Counted from the first letter of the stretch, positions 11,144-23,094 are shown. The stretch: 64,000 nucleotides of DNA from Panicum virgatum (GCF_016808335.1 NC_053149.1:19502733-19566732), one strand, 5' to 3'. The notes: a model not told the origin generated them from the sequence alone. Numbers and translations are program-made.

Positions 11144-11743
11144 CATGGTTCACCAAACCGGTGGGAACCGGTCCGGTTTGACCGGTTAAACCGGTCCGGC
11201 CCGGTTTCGGTTTGGGCCGGTATCAAACCGGCCCAAATTCAAAATTTAAATTTGAATTCAAAAAATGAAAAAAAAATCCTAAAAAACTTCTAAAAATACT
11301 TCAAGGTGTGACGAATCTAATGATGTCAAATTTTCTCAAAAATTCATTCATTTAGTATAGCTTGCGGGGATTTGAAGTTAAACAAAAAAAAAGCGTGCAT
11401 ACAAAAATATACAAATACAATGTAAAAGTAGTACAAAAGAGGGTTGGAGGGTTCATTTGGGCTAAAATATGTTATACAAATATTTATTTAGTATACTTTA
11501 CGGGCATTTGAATTTAAACCAAAAAAGAAAAAAAATCTAAATTTGGCCGGTTACCAATCAAACCGTCCGGTTACCAGTCAAACCGACCGATAAACCGGTC
11601 AAACCGACCGGTAAGCCGGTCGGAACCGGTTGAACATGTGATTTTGAATTTGACCGGTTTCCACCGGTTTTCGGTCAACCGGTCCGGTAAACTGCTACCG
11701 GACCGCGCCGGTTTGACCGGACCGATAGGTTTATTTAACCCTG
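11144..11743. mobile_element. Non-autonomous hAT element with AACCGGT-rich ends
   Basis: A 600-bp element begins CATGGTTCACCAAACC and ends GGTTTATTTAACCCTG. It is flanked by 8-bp duplications GTTCACAC (11136-11143) and ATTCACAC (11744-11751), 7 of 8 matching; 8-bp duplications are the hAT hallmark. Both ends are packed with copies of AACCGGT / ACCGGTT in both orientations, while the centre is AT-rich and non-coding. Only relics remain, with no transposase frame. Confidence 0.75.
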
Positions 11744-11751
11744 ATTCACAC

Positions 11752-12447
11752 TACCACAACGCCCAAAAACTAGCCAAAATGGAAAGCATAGCGAATGCCA
11801 AGTAACAATTTGTGACGCGAAGGTAGCAAAACCTTATTGCGGACGCCTTTTGAGTTTTGACAAGGTCAATGTGACTGCCACAGTGTCACTGGCACGTTGA
11901 CCGCCGCTTGAGAAGATCCTTGGCAACAGTAAAGGGTCTTTTCTGCAGTCGCCAAACTAATTTCTCCAGTGGGGGGAAAAGAAAAGAAAACAGCTAGAAG
12001 AGGAGGAAGGAAACTCCGGTAAGACCAAAACCAGGGGCAGCCCCCTCCCAGCAGCTGTTTCACAATCCAGTCCTCCGCAGGCAGCCTCGGATCTTCTGCG
12101 GCCATCCCAGCCAACCCAAGGAGCACCACGCAGAAGCGCACGCGCACGTGAGCCCGGAGCGCGTCGGCGCAGGGGATCCAGGCGGTTTCGCGGCCCTGTG
12201 GGCTCCCACCGCTGGAACCAGGGCGGCGCGGGGGCAAAGCAAAACCGAGTACCCGAGCCGCTGCCGCCGGGGCGGTCGCAGCCGCACGGGCGAAACCGGC
12301 GGCGAGCGCCCGCACGGCTGCCCCCATAAAGACTCCCTCCTGGCTGCCGCTTTCCAACGGCGGAGCGGTCGAGAGCCGAGAGCGATCGAGCGAGAGGGAG
12401 AGGGATAGGCTTGGGTGGGACCGTGGAAGAGTTTGGGGGTTTCGGCG
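11752..12447 (+). promoter_or_regulatory. Upstream and leader region of the trihelix gene
   Basis: GC content rises steeply from about 12050. The stretch 12360-12410 is purine-rich (GAGAG repeats), typical of a grass 5' leader. No clear TATA box was seen. Confidence 0.35.
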
Positions 12448-14046
12448 ATGGAGAGGGGCGACGGGGGAGGAGGCATGGCGCCGCGGGGCGGCGTGGTGGG
12501 GTCGGCGGCAATGCTGGGGCTGGACATGCACTTGGCCCCGCAGCAGATGCACCCGGCCTCCGCGTTCCAGCACCAGCCACAGCCGGAGCAGCACCACGGC
12601 GGGTTCCAGCTGCACCAGCCGGCGCCGGTGAGGCACCAGCAGCAGCCGCCGCCGCCGTTCTCGCCCTACTCCAACACGTCGTCGTCCAGGGTCGTGGCGA
12701 GCGCGGCGGGCGTCGGGCACGACGACGAGATGGTGGGCAACGGCGGGAAGGCCGGAGTGGTGCAGCAGCAGCAGCAGATGGCGGCGGCGGCGGGGTGCCC
12801 GTGGACGCGGATGAAGTGGACGGACTCCATGGTGCGCCTGCTCATCACCGTGGTGTACAACGTCGGCGACGACGGAGACGGCGTGGCGCCGGCTGGCGGC
12901 GCGGGGGGAGGCAAGGCGGCCAAGGCGGGCTCGTCTGCGCACGGGCACGGGCACGGCCACGGCCACGCGGCGGCGGCGCAGCAGCAGCAGAAGAAGGGCA
13001 AGTGGAAGTCGGTGTCGCGCGCCATGGGGGAGAAGGGCTTCACGGTGTCGCCGCAGCAGTGCGAGGACAAGTTCAACGACCTCAACAAGCGCTACAAGCG
13101 CGTCGTCGACCTGCTCGGCCGCGGCCGCGCGTGCCGGGTGGTCGAGAACCACGCGCTGCTCGACGCCATCGACGACCTCTCGGCCAAGGCCAAGGACGAG
13201 GCGCGCAAGCTGCTCAGCTCCAAGCATCTCTTCTTCCGCGAGATGTGCGCCTACCACAACGGCGGCGGGCAGCACGCGCCGCCGCACGCCGCGACGGGGG
13301 ACGACGCCGCCGCCTGCCTCCACCACCCGCCGCCGGCGCTCGCGGCCTCGTCCGCCGCGTGCCACGCGCAGCAGCAGCACCAGGCGGCCCCGTCCCCGTC
13401 CCCGCCGGGGATGAAGGACTTCTCCGCGGACGACGACGACGACAGCGACGATGCCCTGAGCAACAACAGGGACGACGACGAGGAGGACTACGGTGACGAC
13501 GACGAGGACGGCCACGTGTACCACCGCGCCCACCACCACCACCACCAGCACAACGGCGGCAAGCGCGGGCGCGGCGAGGACAGCGGCGCGGCGGAGGACG
13601 ACAACGAGGACGACGCCGGCGGGAAGCGCGCGCGGGCGGTCGAGCAGTCGGCGGCGGTGCAGCAGCTGAAGGGCGAGCTCGCGTCCGCGGCGGCGGACCC
13701 GCAGCAGGCCCGGTGCTGGGTGCGGCGGCGCGCGGTGGAGGTGGAGGAGCAGCAGGTGGCCCTCGAGTCCCGCGCCTTGGAGCTGGAGACGCAGCGCCTC
13801 AAGTGGGAGCGGTTCCGCGCCAACAAGGAGCGCGACATGGAGCGCGCGCGCCTGGAGAACGACCGCCTCCGCATCGAGGGCCGCCGCATGCTGCTCCTGC
13901 TCCGCCACAAGGACATCGAGCTCGACATGGCCGAGGCCAACTCCTCGTCCGTCGACCACCACCCCGCCGCGTCGCCGCTCGCGGCGCACTACCCGCAGCC
14001 CCAGCCGATGGGGTCCAGCCCGTCCACCGCCGGCCATCCCAACTAG
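12448..14046 (+). CDS. Trihelix transcription factor, GT-gamma clade, intronless
   Basis: A single exon encodes 532 residues of a nuclear DNA-binding protein. I chose ATG 12448 because the frame upstream has no ATG; ATG 12475 is an alternative. A Gln/His/Pro-rich N-terminus precedes the trihelix region, about residues 115-275. That region has the first conserved Trp (MKWTDSM), a Gly/His-rich insertion, the second (KGKWKSV, about 182), FNDLNKRYKRVVDLLG (about 209) and the fourth amphipathic helix ending FFREMCAYHN. An acidic run (DDDDDSDD, then DDDEEDYGDDDED), a basic KRGRG/KRARA pair and a long C-terminal coiled coil follow (about 423-495). This order matches the GT-gamma clade (Arabidopsis HRA1/At3g10040 and At1g21200 relatives; rice OsGT-gamma genes), known for stress and hypoxia responses. 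The exact orthologue is not established. Confidence 0.88.
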   Translation: MERGDGGGGMAPRGGVVGSAAMLGLDMHLAPQQMHPASAFQHQPQPEQHHGGFQLHQPAPVRHQQQPPPPFSPYSNTSSSRVVASAAGVGHDDEMVGNGGKAGVVQQQQQMAAAAGCPWTRMKWTDSMVRLLITVVYNVGDDGDGVAPAGGAGGGKAAKAGSSAHGHGHGHGHAAAAQQQQKKGKWKSVSRAMGEKGFTVSPQQCEDKFNDLNKRYKRVVDLLGRGRACRVVENHALLDAIDDLSAKAKDEARKLLSSKHLFFREMCAYHNGGGQHAPPHAATGDDAAACLHHPPPALAASSAACHAQQQHQAAPSPSPPGMKDFSADDDDDSDDALSNNRDDDEEDYGDDDEDGHVYHRAHHHHHQHNGGKRGRGEDSGAAEDDNEDDAGGKRARAVEQSAAVQQLKGELASAAADPQQARCWVRRRAVEVEEQQVALESRALELETQRLKWERFRANKERDMERARLENDRLRIEGRRMLLLLRHKDIELDMAEANSSSVDHHPAASPLAAHYPQPQPMGSSPSTAGHPN

Positions 14047-14586
14047 CTAGCCGCCGTGCGAGAGCCTTTCCATTACCGGTAGCGGTCGGTGACGGTTCTT
14101 TTTTTTTTAAGAAAACTTTAGTAGTAGTTCTCTTCTTTGGATAAAAAGACAGTAGCAGCATTGTCTCATGTTTCGGGATAGGAGGGCCAAGTGCCGTAGT
14201 GCGTGTCAGGGGTTCAGTGTCTGTTTTTTTTTTGGATAAAGAGGTTCAGTGTCTGTTCATATGGGAATGGGATGTAACCAATGTGCTAACTGATGTGCTG
14301 AAGAATCTCTGAAGAGTCCGTTTGCTGCTGTCACGTTCGCCATTGCTCGATTTCCAATGTCATTGTTCTGCAGATACTATGTCGACACAACTGCATGCAC
14401 AGAAATTGAGAAGCGTTCGCATGGAACAGTGTGAGGAACAGTATTGATGCTTTGGGGTTTGCCAACGAACTACTCCGTCGCGACTCGCGACCTGCATCCA
14501 CCGCCACCATTGCAAGCACCAGCGAGGAATCGACGGATTGTTCCAGCGGCAGCAGTGGCAGTGTCAATCCTTCAGCAGCAGAATAA
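14047..14586. other. 3' flank of the trihelix gene
   Basis: This probably contains the 3' untranslated region, with T-rich stretches at 14100 and 14225. No other feature was seen. Confidence 0.4.
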
Positions 14587-14829
14587 GCCCTTGTTTAGTT
14601 GCCTTCTAAATTTCAAAACTTTACAAGATTTTTCGTCACATCGAATTTTTAAACGTATGCATGAAGTATTAAATATAACTAAATAAAATAACTAATTACA
14701 CAGTTTGTGTATAATTTGCGAGATGAATTTTTTAAGCCTAGTTAACCCATGATCGGATAATAATTACCGAATACAAACGAAAGTGCTATAATATTTTACA
14801 CCCAAAACTCTACGCATCAAAATAAGGGC
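14587..14829. mobile_element. Tourist-like MITE
   Basis: A 243-bp element begins GCCCTTGTTTAGTTGCC and ends AAAATAAGGGC, with TAA on both flanks (14584-14586 and 14830-14832). Its interior matches, in inverse orientation, the MITE upstream of TRM5 at 26883-27125. Confidence 0.75.
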
Positions 14830-14936
14830 TAAATCATTTTAGTGGTAGCACTGATTCCAAAATCGTGATTCTATCACATTTTGAGAATAACATATTCTAA
14901 AAAGAGAAATCTATAAGGCTGGTTCTAAGATATTTA

Positions 14937-15290
14937 GGTCGTGTTTAGTTCCAGCGCAAAAAAAATTTACGTTGGAATCTTATTAATTTGAAGTACTAAA
15001 TAAAGTCTATTTACAAAACTTTTTGCACAGATGGGTTGTAAATCGCGAGACGAATCTAATGATGCTAATTAATTCATGATTAATCAATAATTAGCGGGCA
15101 GTTACTGTAGCATCATTGTTGCAAATCATGGATTAAGTAGGCTCATTAGATTCGTCTCGCGATTTACAACCGATCCATGCAAAAAGTTTTATAAATAAAC
15201 TTCATTTAGTACACCATACATGTGTCGAAACATTCGATATGATATTTTTTTGTGTTTACGGAGTTTATGGGGTGGGAACTAAACAGGGCC
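14937..15290. mobile_element. Tourist-like MITE
   Basis: The element begins GGTCGTGTTTAGTTCC and ends GGAACTAAACAGGGCC, flanked by TTA at 14934-14936 and 15291-15293. The interior holds the palindromic pair CGCGAGACGAATCTAATGA / TCATTAGATTCGTCTCGCG. Confidence 0.8.
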
Positions 15291-15438
15291 TTATTAGATT
15301 TGCAAAACTAGCTAATATAGTATATAGCACCGTCCACGCATGCTCATGCAATTTTGATTCAAGTTAATTTATCACGAACGGGTAAAAAATACTAATAATT
15401 ACATTGACTAAGCCAATATGCATAAAAGTGAATCTGTA

Positions 15439-15642
15439 AAGAATTGTAGCACTTTCGTTTGTATTTAGTAATTATTGTCCCGCCATGAGTTAATTAGGCT
15501 CAAAAGATTCGTATCGCAAATTATAGACAAATTGTGTAATTAGTTATTTTATTTAACTATATTTAATACTTCATGCACATGCATTCAACGTGATGTGGAA
15601 TCTTATAAAGTTTTGAAATTTTGAAGGGAACTAAACGAGGCC
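15439..15642. mobile_element. Tourist-like MITE, left end missing
   Basis: The right end GGGAACTAAACGAGGCC is followed by TAA (15643-15645). The interior (AAAGATTCGTATCGCAAATT) matches the 26883-27125 family, but no left terminus is present, so the copy is truncated. Confidence 0.6.
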
Positions 15643-15856
15643 TAACATTCCATGGTGTTAAAAGTAAAAGATGTCAAATTAAATTAATTAAATATATAAT
15701 GACTTGTTGACTATATTACTCAATTCTACTCACGAATTTCGATGTGCATCCACATCCTAGGTTAGCTCAGCTTGTGGTATGCAATTGAACGTGTACGGAG
15801 AAGTTGTGTCCTACTAATTGATTTCGTAGCATTTCTACAAGATAAAAGACTACTTA

Positions 15857-16088
15857 GGGTGTGTTTAGTTGGCGAAAAGTTTGAATTTTGGTACTGTAGC
15901 ACATTTCGTTGTTACTTGACAAATAATATATAATTATAGACTAATTAGATTTAAAAGATTCATCTCATGCTAATCAGTTAGACTGTGTAATTAGTTATTT
16001 TTTCAACTGTATTTAATGTTCCATGCATATGTCCGAAGATTCGATGTGACGGATACTGCAGAAATTTTTTCACCAACTAAACAGGACC
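15857..16088. mobile_element. Tourist-like MITE
   Basis: The element begins GGGTGTGTTTAGTTGGC and ends CACCAACTAAACAGGACC, with TTA on both sides (15854-15856 and 16089-16091). Confidence 0.75.
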
Positions 16089-16379
16089 TTAGCAGCTAGC
16101 TGTATTTTTGCTTGTCTGTACGGCCTGTTCTTTTCTTCACAGCCAGCGTCCCTTCCAAGCCTAAACTGCCCTCCCCCAAACCTCTTTCCCTCTTCCTCCT
16201 CCCCTCTTCCCCTCCTCCTCCCTGCCCTTCTGGTTAGGCCAATTTACGGCCTGCCTTAGGTTAAGCAAGTCCTTTTATAAATCCTTGACCTAGATTCATG
16301 GTGCTAGCAAATTAAGACCAACGGTGGGATCTCGACAGTTTCAGCTCCGAATGATCATAGGATATACCAAGGGATTCCA
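16089..16379. other. Intergenic, no recognised gene
   Basis: A pyrimidine-rich tract (16180-16230) is the only notable structure. Confidence 0.4.
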
Positions 16380-16872
16380 AAACCATCCTTGAGCAGTTGG
16401 TAAACTTTGCAGCAACAATTTTTTCTACAATTAGTTAGTATTTCTTTTTATCATTTACTGTTGATTGCAATCAATTGAATCTGCAGATCTTATCATTCCT
16501 CAACACAAAGATCCATTGGTTAGAGTTCATGGGCCCTTGGTTTATCAAATGAAAAAGTTTTCAACTACTACAAAGTTGTAGATCGTGTCATTCACTATAA
16601 TTTTGATATAAAGTTTGACTACATCTAACATCATATGAAAAATTTATGATCTTTTTTGTGTGGTACCATTTGTAGGGGTAGGTGCTGGCCACACCCGCTC
16701 CTAAAAATGATGCCCATTTGTAGGGCGGGTGATGGCGTCACCCGCCTCTAAAAATGCATTTTTTGAGTCGGGTCAAATGCTACAGTAGCTCTGTTCTATT
16801 TGTAGCAACAGGGTACATTTTGACACACCCCTAAAAAATTGAGCGTTGCTACAAATCATTTTTGTAGTAGTG
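16380..16872. mobile_element. CACTA element end (fragment)
   Basis: The sequence ends in TTTGTAGTAGTG at 16861-16872, the inverse of a CACTA terminus. It is preceded by subterminal-type inverted motifs TTTGTAGGGGTAGGTG / CACCCGCCTCTAAAAATG (16668-16765). The other terminus was not found; the left limit is approximate. Confidence 0.6.
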
Positions 16873-17373
16873 CATACCTTTTCAGCAAGCTCTTGCAACA
16901 CAAGGCATTCCGCATGTGATGTCATCGATCATGCTCAGATGACATACCTTAAGGTGGTGTGACTAGGCTTCGTGTCTTGGCATTTCATGGCAACGATCTC
17001 ATGCGTATGCTCATCTAATCCTATATATAGTATTGGGATGGAATCTTCATAATTTCATCCATATGCTGATGTCATTATGACTAATCGAATGAATTAAAAT
17101 TTAGTGATTCAATTGTAAATCAGTTATATCTAGGGACTATAATAATAGAAAAGATCTAAATTGTTTTGTGTTTCATATTTTTCCTGCAAAAGAATTGAAT
17201 ACAATATTGATGGAGACAAATGTGGCACTAGTGTTACAAAAAATCATATAAAACTATCTAGTGGAAAACACCTCAATATTGGTTGAAAAATTATTATCAT
17301 AACACAAATATCAAACCATAGCAGAACACCATACATTGGAATGACCAATTGGCATTTTGTAATAAACATATTT

Positions 17374-18030
17374 CATAGTAGGAAGGTATGAATGGATGAG
17401 TTTATTCATGAATACTTCTCTGTTGATAGGTTCAGAAAGACATGCATGTACTTTCAATCCAATGACCTCCAAAGATAGCTGGCCACATATTGATTTAGGC
17501 TACAAAATCAACAAGCCCAAGTTGAGAAGGACCTGGGAGACCAAGAAAATCTAGGATCAAGGAATACGATGAGGTTGGCACAAGTAAGAGAAGGAAAACA
17601 TGTTCAGAGTGCCATGAGCTAGGCCATAGAGCTAAGAATTGCCAGGGAGGTCCCACTGCTAGTCAAAAGAGAAAACTCTCATCTTCACAAAATGGATCAG
17701 GAGAGGGTAGTACTGACCCAAGTGCATCACAAACATCAAAGTGAGTGATGGATGTGCACAAATATTTTTTTTACATATTCAAATCCTTTATTCTTTGCTT
17801 TACTATCAACTTGTCCACTAACACAATTTTATTACCTTCAAGTGAAACTGCAAGTGCTGCAAGAGGAAGAGGAAGAAGAAGAAAAAGAGGACGGGGAAGA
17901 GGAGGGAAAACGGTAGGAGCAACAACAACTGGACCAGGGGGGAGGAAGAGCAAGAGGAAGAGAAAGAGCGACAAGTTGTTTGGCCATATTGTTAGGCATA
18001 GATTCTCAGATGTGATGCTTGTCATTTGAC
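17374..18030 (+). pseudogene. MULE (MuDR-type) transposase C-terminal remnant
   Basis: The 3' end of a Mutator-like transposase is recognisable over several frames. The region after the catalytic domain reads PMTSKDSWPHIDLGYKINK then KPKLRRTWETKK. Next comes a CCHC zinc knuckle (CSECHELGHRAKNC, about 17608-17650), a Ser-rich tail and, after an apparent intron (about 17743-17842), a basic last exon ending at the TGA at 18027. Frame changes and an in-frame stop occur before the zinc knuckle, and the catalytic domain is absent. It was a nuclear DNA transposase; it is now dead. Confidence 0.75.
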
Positions 18031-18269
18031 ATGTATAAACTCTCCAAAACTTTGTTTGTGTTGGACTTGAGTGTTGGAATCTGATCTAGACATGATGGTA
18101 TCTCTGTTTGGGCATGATATATGTGTCTTATGCAAATTATGTGAAATTGAACTTATCATGTTGCGTCATGTTGCTGCCAAAATTTTGAAGAATTTATCAA
18201 ATTTTGGTCATTTTTGCAAGTTATAAAAGTCTGGTTTGAATTTGCCAGAGAAAGTTCATTTCAGACCTG

Positions 18270-18520
18270 TCGAAATGTTGTTCTATTCAAAACAGGGGTA
18301 AAATCACCAAATCCATATAATAGTAGGGGTAAATTGGTCTTTTCAAAGCAATTTTAACACCGTTAACTGCCTTTCCGAAATAGGGGCAAACTCTATCTTC
18401 GTTTTCAAAAAACAGGAGTAAATTCGAAAAGTTTAAAAAATAGAGACAAAATCACCATTTCACTTCGAAATAGGGGGAAAAACACCAAAAACCTCATTTT
18501 TTAGTTGGAGTGCCGCCAAA
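18270..18520. repeat. TIR-like region downstream of the MULE remnant
   Basis: The phrases AGGGGTAAA, AGGGGCAAA and AGGGGGAAA recur every 40-60 bases. This is typical of the terminal repeats of grass MULEs and may be the right end of the element at 17374. No partner TIR was found. Confidence 0.4.
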
Positions 18521-18826
18521 CACGATCCTAGTATGCGTTAAAGCAAACATTTTGCCGCTGGCTTAGCCTTTTTGCTTGAACCGAAGGCCCTCCATAATGG
18601 CTCGTGGAGCCGTGGAGGGCAAAAAAAAAAAACACTGGTGTCTGCTTGGGCCTAACTAACTAGCCACGTAGGCGGAACCGCGGAAGCCCATAAAGTGGCA
18701 CGAGGGGCCCATAAAGTGGTATTCGCTCTCGCCGCGCCGGCCACCTCCACGCACTGCTCTCTCTTCTTGGTCCAGGGGCCTTCCCCGCCTCCGGTCCCCC
18801 GCGCCTCCCCGCCCTCGGCCCTTCCC

Positions 18827-21800
18827 ATGGCGTCCAGGGATCTCCGGCGCCTGCTTGACGGCGCCGCGCTCGTCGCCCGCGAGGCCACGAGGGGCACCTC
18901 CCCACGCGACGTCCTCAGGTCCGCGCTCCTCGCCGCTACCGACTTCGCCGGCCTCACCAGGGGCACCCCGCGCCGCCCGCAGGCCCCTCCAGGCGCTGGG
19001 CCGCACCCCGCCACCGAGTCCTCCCGCCCCTCCTCCTCGTCCTCCTCCGTCGTATACTTCACCCACGATGACGCCGCTGCTGCCCCGCAAGATCCCCCGT
19101 TGGAGCGGCCGCCGGCGCAAGAGCCCGCACACCCCGCGCGGACGCAGGTGATTGCCGGAGCTGGTACAGCCGCCGCCGTGGCAGCTGAACCTGCTGCCGT
19201 AGCGGCGGCCAGTCCCGATCCCGTGGCGGCTCCCCCTGAGCCCTCGCCTTCGCCCCCACAGGCGCCCCCTCTGCCCTCACCGGCGTCAGCGGAGAAGAGG
19301 AGGCGGCTACGGGAGCGGAGGGTTCCGTCCACGCCCTTCACCAGAGCCCTCGGGTAAGTTACCAAGCTATGCATCCGTCTCAATTGAAATTTGAAAGAAT
19401 GCACGTTCGTTCTAATTTGCGCATAGGCGTCCATCAAAATTTGAAAGAGGTGATGAATGAACTATGTTGTTTTTCGGTGATGTGCGGGAACAATTAAGGT
19501 TTGCAGGACTCGGTGCCGGGCTAGTATGGGGCACCGTTCAGGAATCGGCCCGCCGGGTGATGTACGGCACACCAGTGGACAAACAGGGCAAGCAGTCAGC
19601 GCTGTCACCATTCTTGTCCGATCAGAACGCTGAGCGTGTTGCCCTTGCGCTCTGCCGGATGCGAGGAGCAGCACTCAAAGTGGGGCAGATGCTGAGCATT
19701 CAGGATGAATCCCTTGTGCCTCCACCGGTAGTATCTCGAATCTGATGCTGCAATTTTGGTTTTTTGCTATTGTTTTATCATCTTCTGGTGATCTGCCGAT
19801 CAAATTGATGTTGGCCAACTTAATGTAGGTATTGGCAGCTCTTGATATTGTTCGTCAAGGTGCTGATGTCATGCCAAGGAAGCAGCTAAATTCAGTCCTT
19901 GATGCTGAGCTTGGTACTGGCTGGTCCTCCAAGTTGAGGAGTTTCAACTATGAACCACTCGCTGCAGCTAGCATCGGGCAGGTTGGTTAAGCAGAAGAAG
20001 TTACCCTCCACTCTAAAATATTCACGGAATGTGCAATTCACTTCAGCACTATCTGATACTAAAGATGTTGTTGGGTGCTACTCTCATTATCAACACATAT
20101 CCTTTGCTTATCTATTGCCACCTTTTTCTTTCAACCAGGTCCATCGGGCAGTTTTGAAGGACGGATCAGATGTTGTCATGAAAATACAATACCCTGGGGT
20201 TGCAGATAGTATAGAAAGTGATATTGAGAATGTTAGGCTACTTCTAACTTATACAAATCTCATCCCTAAAGGTCTTTTTCTTGATAGAGCCATGAAGGTA
20301 AACCTTTTTATTAGTTATGTTTCTAGAGATATGGATGGTTCACCTTTTTTGTTCATTGTATTTCTGCCTGCGGTTTTGGCGCGCTTTTGCAAATGGGCAG
20401 AATTGTAATGCGAAGTGCTGCACATATGAGTATGTTATAAGCTTTTTTCTGTATGAGACGAACCAGTGCTGATCTTTACTCAATATACAAATTAGAAAAA
20501 GTTGAAATGGAAATGTGGAATTTCTATGTCGCATCCAGCAAGTTGCTGACCTTTATAATCTCTGTTCATACATTCTATAATCTTATGGGGCAGCAACACA
20601 TACTGATCATATGTTGATATTTTCTTTATCATAACTTCTACTCTTCTAATAGAGAGCCAAATGACTTTGTCACATTGATGCAAATTTATAACATACATAT
20701 AATAAGCTCTTTGATATTCATGTTATATAATTCAGGTGGCAAAGCAGGAGCTGGCAAGGGAATGTGATTATGTGTTAGAAGCAAGTAACCAGAAGCGTTA
20801 CAAAGAATTGCTATCTGATAGCGATGGCTATTATGTCCCAAAGGTCATTGATCAATTATCTAGCAAGAAAGTGCTGACCTCCGAGTTTGTTCCAGGTATT
20901 TTGAGCAATAATGCTATGATTGTTTTTTGCCCTGTGTATGTATTATTTAGTATTACCAGATTAGATTATGACGATTTAGATATGTTCAGCTATTTAGTCT
21001 AATCCCATAAATGGACGTGGGATCGTTTTACTCTTGTGATGTATGGTGTATCCACTTAAACTTATTTTGCTGTTTAAATGTTGAGCATGAAATGCTGGCA
21101 TATCGACAATTTGAAGTTACCCTAGATATCAGTATCTTAAACTAACCATACAACCAAAGAGGCAAATTTTTTTGTTATGGAGTTCCATATAAAGCCTGAA
21201 TTATTTTGGAGTACGCATTCCAACAGAGAGCTTGAACCTGAATTATTTTGCAGTACTCATTCCAACAGAGAGATTGAACGTTTTAGACCTTTACTAGACA
21301 TTTTGAACAAAAGGATTGACTTGTTCACTAGTTTGTCTCTGTGAATTTTGTAATTAGAATTATGCTTCAATAGCCTCTTATGGTCACAGAATAGAACTGT
21401 CATATTTTCAGGTTTCAGCTATGTGGCAATAAACTCACTAACCATTGAAGACTAAAACGATTTTGTTAATTCTAATTAATTATGGGCTTCATGCATATGG
21501 ATCCTATGTTTATTTTATATGCAAGGAAGATATATTAATGAACTGAAACATGTTAAATATACTTCTAACATTAGGATCAAACTATGCAACAGTATTTGAT
21601 GTCTTTTGCTGCTCACTTTTCTTCATGAAATTGAGAACCAGTATATTTTGTTGGGAGATCCTAACATCTGCACCTACCTGTTGGTTCTGTACAGGGGTTC
21701 CTATCGATAAGGTTGCTCAGTTAAGCCAGGAAACCCGCAATTATGTTGGTTGTAAACTGCTTGAGCTTACAATAAAGGAGTTATTTGTCTTCAGATTCAT

Positions 21801-22609
21801 GCAGGCATGTGTTGGCTCTCATTCCATCTGCTAAATTCCTAAATAACTAATAGTTAGAGCTTGCTGTCTGTATAATCTGCATCATGCTAAAGTCCCATCA
21901 ATTGCTAATTTGCAGTGCAAATGGTCAAGGTTGAAAACCTGTCATGTACACTACTGTTTTTATGCTGACCTTTTGTTACTTATTTGGTTCAGACTGATCC
22001 GAATTGGAGTAATTTTCTGTATGATGATGCTACAAGGAAATTCAATCTGATTGACTTCGGTGCAGCTCGTGATTTCCCAAAGCGCTTTGTAGATGATTAC
22101 CTACGCATGGTACATAATGACAACCCATGCACCCTTGCGTTACAGAATCCGTTATCAGAATTCTGGCATTCTATTGCTTTTGAGGTTATTCGTGTCTGAT
22201 TTATTGTATTGTCCCTCAGGTTGTTGCCTGTGCAAACAAGGATCGGGCTAGTGTCTTAGAGATGTCCCGCAGACTTGGATTCCTTACTGGCGAGGAACCA
22301 GAAGTCATGCTGGAAGCTCATGTCCAAGCAGCCTTCATTGTTGGCGTGCCATTCTCAAAGCCAGGCGGCCACGATTTTCGAGCGAACAATATCACACATA
22401 GTGTTTCCAATCTCGGGGCTACCATGTTGAAGCACAGGCTGACCCCACCACCGGATGAAGTTTACAGCCTCCATAGAAAGCTGTCAGGTGCATTCCTGGC
22501 TTGCATCAAGATAGGGGCAGTTGTGCCCTGCAGAGAGATGTTGTTCCAAGTTTATGAGCAATATAATTTCAGTAATGATTATTCCGATGTAGCATCTAGT
22601 ACTGCATAG
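18827..22609 (+). CDS. COQ8: COQ8/ABC1 atypical kinase (UbiB family), mitochondrial
   Basis: Eight exons (18827-19353, 19499-19727, 19829-19981, 20139-20297, 20736-20895, 21695-21804, 21993-22109, 22220-22609) join in frame to 614 residues. The protein is the plant homologue of yeast Coq8, an ATPase-type atypical kinase supporting the ubiquinone biosynthesis complex at the inner mitochondrial membrane. The long low-complexity N-terminus (residues 1-175, Ala/Pro/Ser-rich) fits a targeting region. Family motifs are in order: KVGQ (236-239) in the KxGQ segment, the Ala-rich loop AAASIGQ (about 297-303), Lys 318 in [17 protein letters not shown], the catalytic-loop equivalent TDPNWSNF (447-454) and DFG (467-469). 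Intron 6 uses a GC donor (CAG|GCATGT). All other introns are GT-AG. Close to Arabidopsis At4g01660. Confidence 0.93.
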
Positions 22610-23094
22610 ATTACCTTTTGTATGCGGACCTGCCAAATTGTTCATCGGCTGCAGCTCATTTTTCTTGAGAGTTTTGGCAGTCACCTTTCATTCATGTTTG
22701 GGCTTAAAAAGTCAAAAGCTTGTGTTCTTGGTTTGTAAAGTCTGTTTGGATGAGACGAGTAGGATATTGTACACAATGTGCTCGAGTAGCCTTTCACCGG
22801 ATAGTGGTGGAGTATCATTTTTACAAGTTTTTTGGTGGAGGAATAAAAACATTGGAATAAAGTTTATTTTTTGGCGACTACTTTACACAGTTCAAATGTT
22901 GTAATGGTGTTTTTCCAATACCCGAGCCGCCGGAATTACTTGATGTAATTAACTGGTACTTGATGTATTTAACCGGGCATTCCAAATTCGTTTCTCATGC
23001 ATATAAATACAAAAGGCAATGGAAGAAATTGGAAGGGAGGAGGGTTAATCCCTGTTCAACAAAATCATCATCATTTCATCAATCATCATCATCA

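Noticed and set aside
12411..12447. Start of the trihelix protein at TTG 12411 or GTG 12415
   Set aside because: Neither is an ATG. A nuclear plant gene would start at ATG 12448.
11866..14037. Very long minus-strand open frame antisense to the trihelix gene
   Set aside because: It is Arg/Val/Leu-rich low-complexity sequence forced by the high GC content of the real plus-strand gene. It has no domain, and the plus frame has clear trihelix conservation.
16551..16585. ACTACTACAAAG as an internal CACTA terminus
   Set aside because: It lacks the leading CACTA pentamer and a target duplication, and sits within the body of the fragment ending at 16872.
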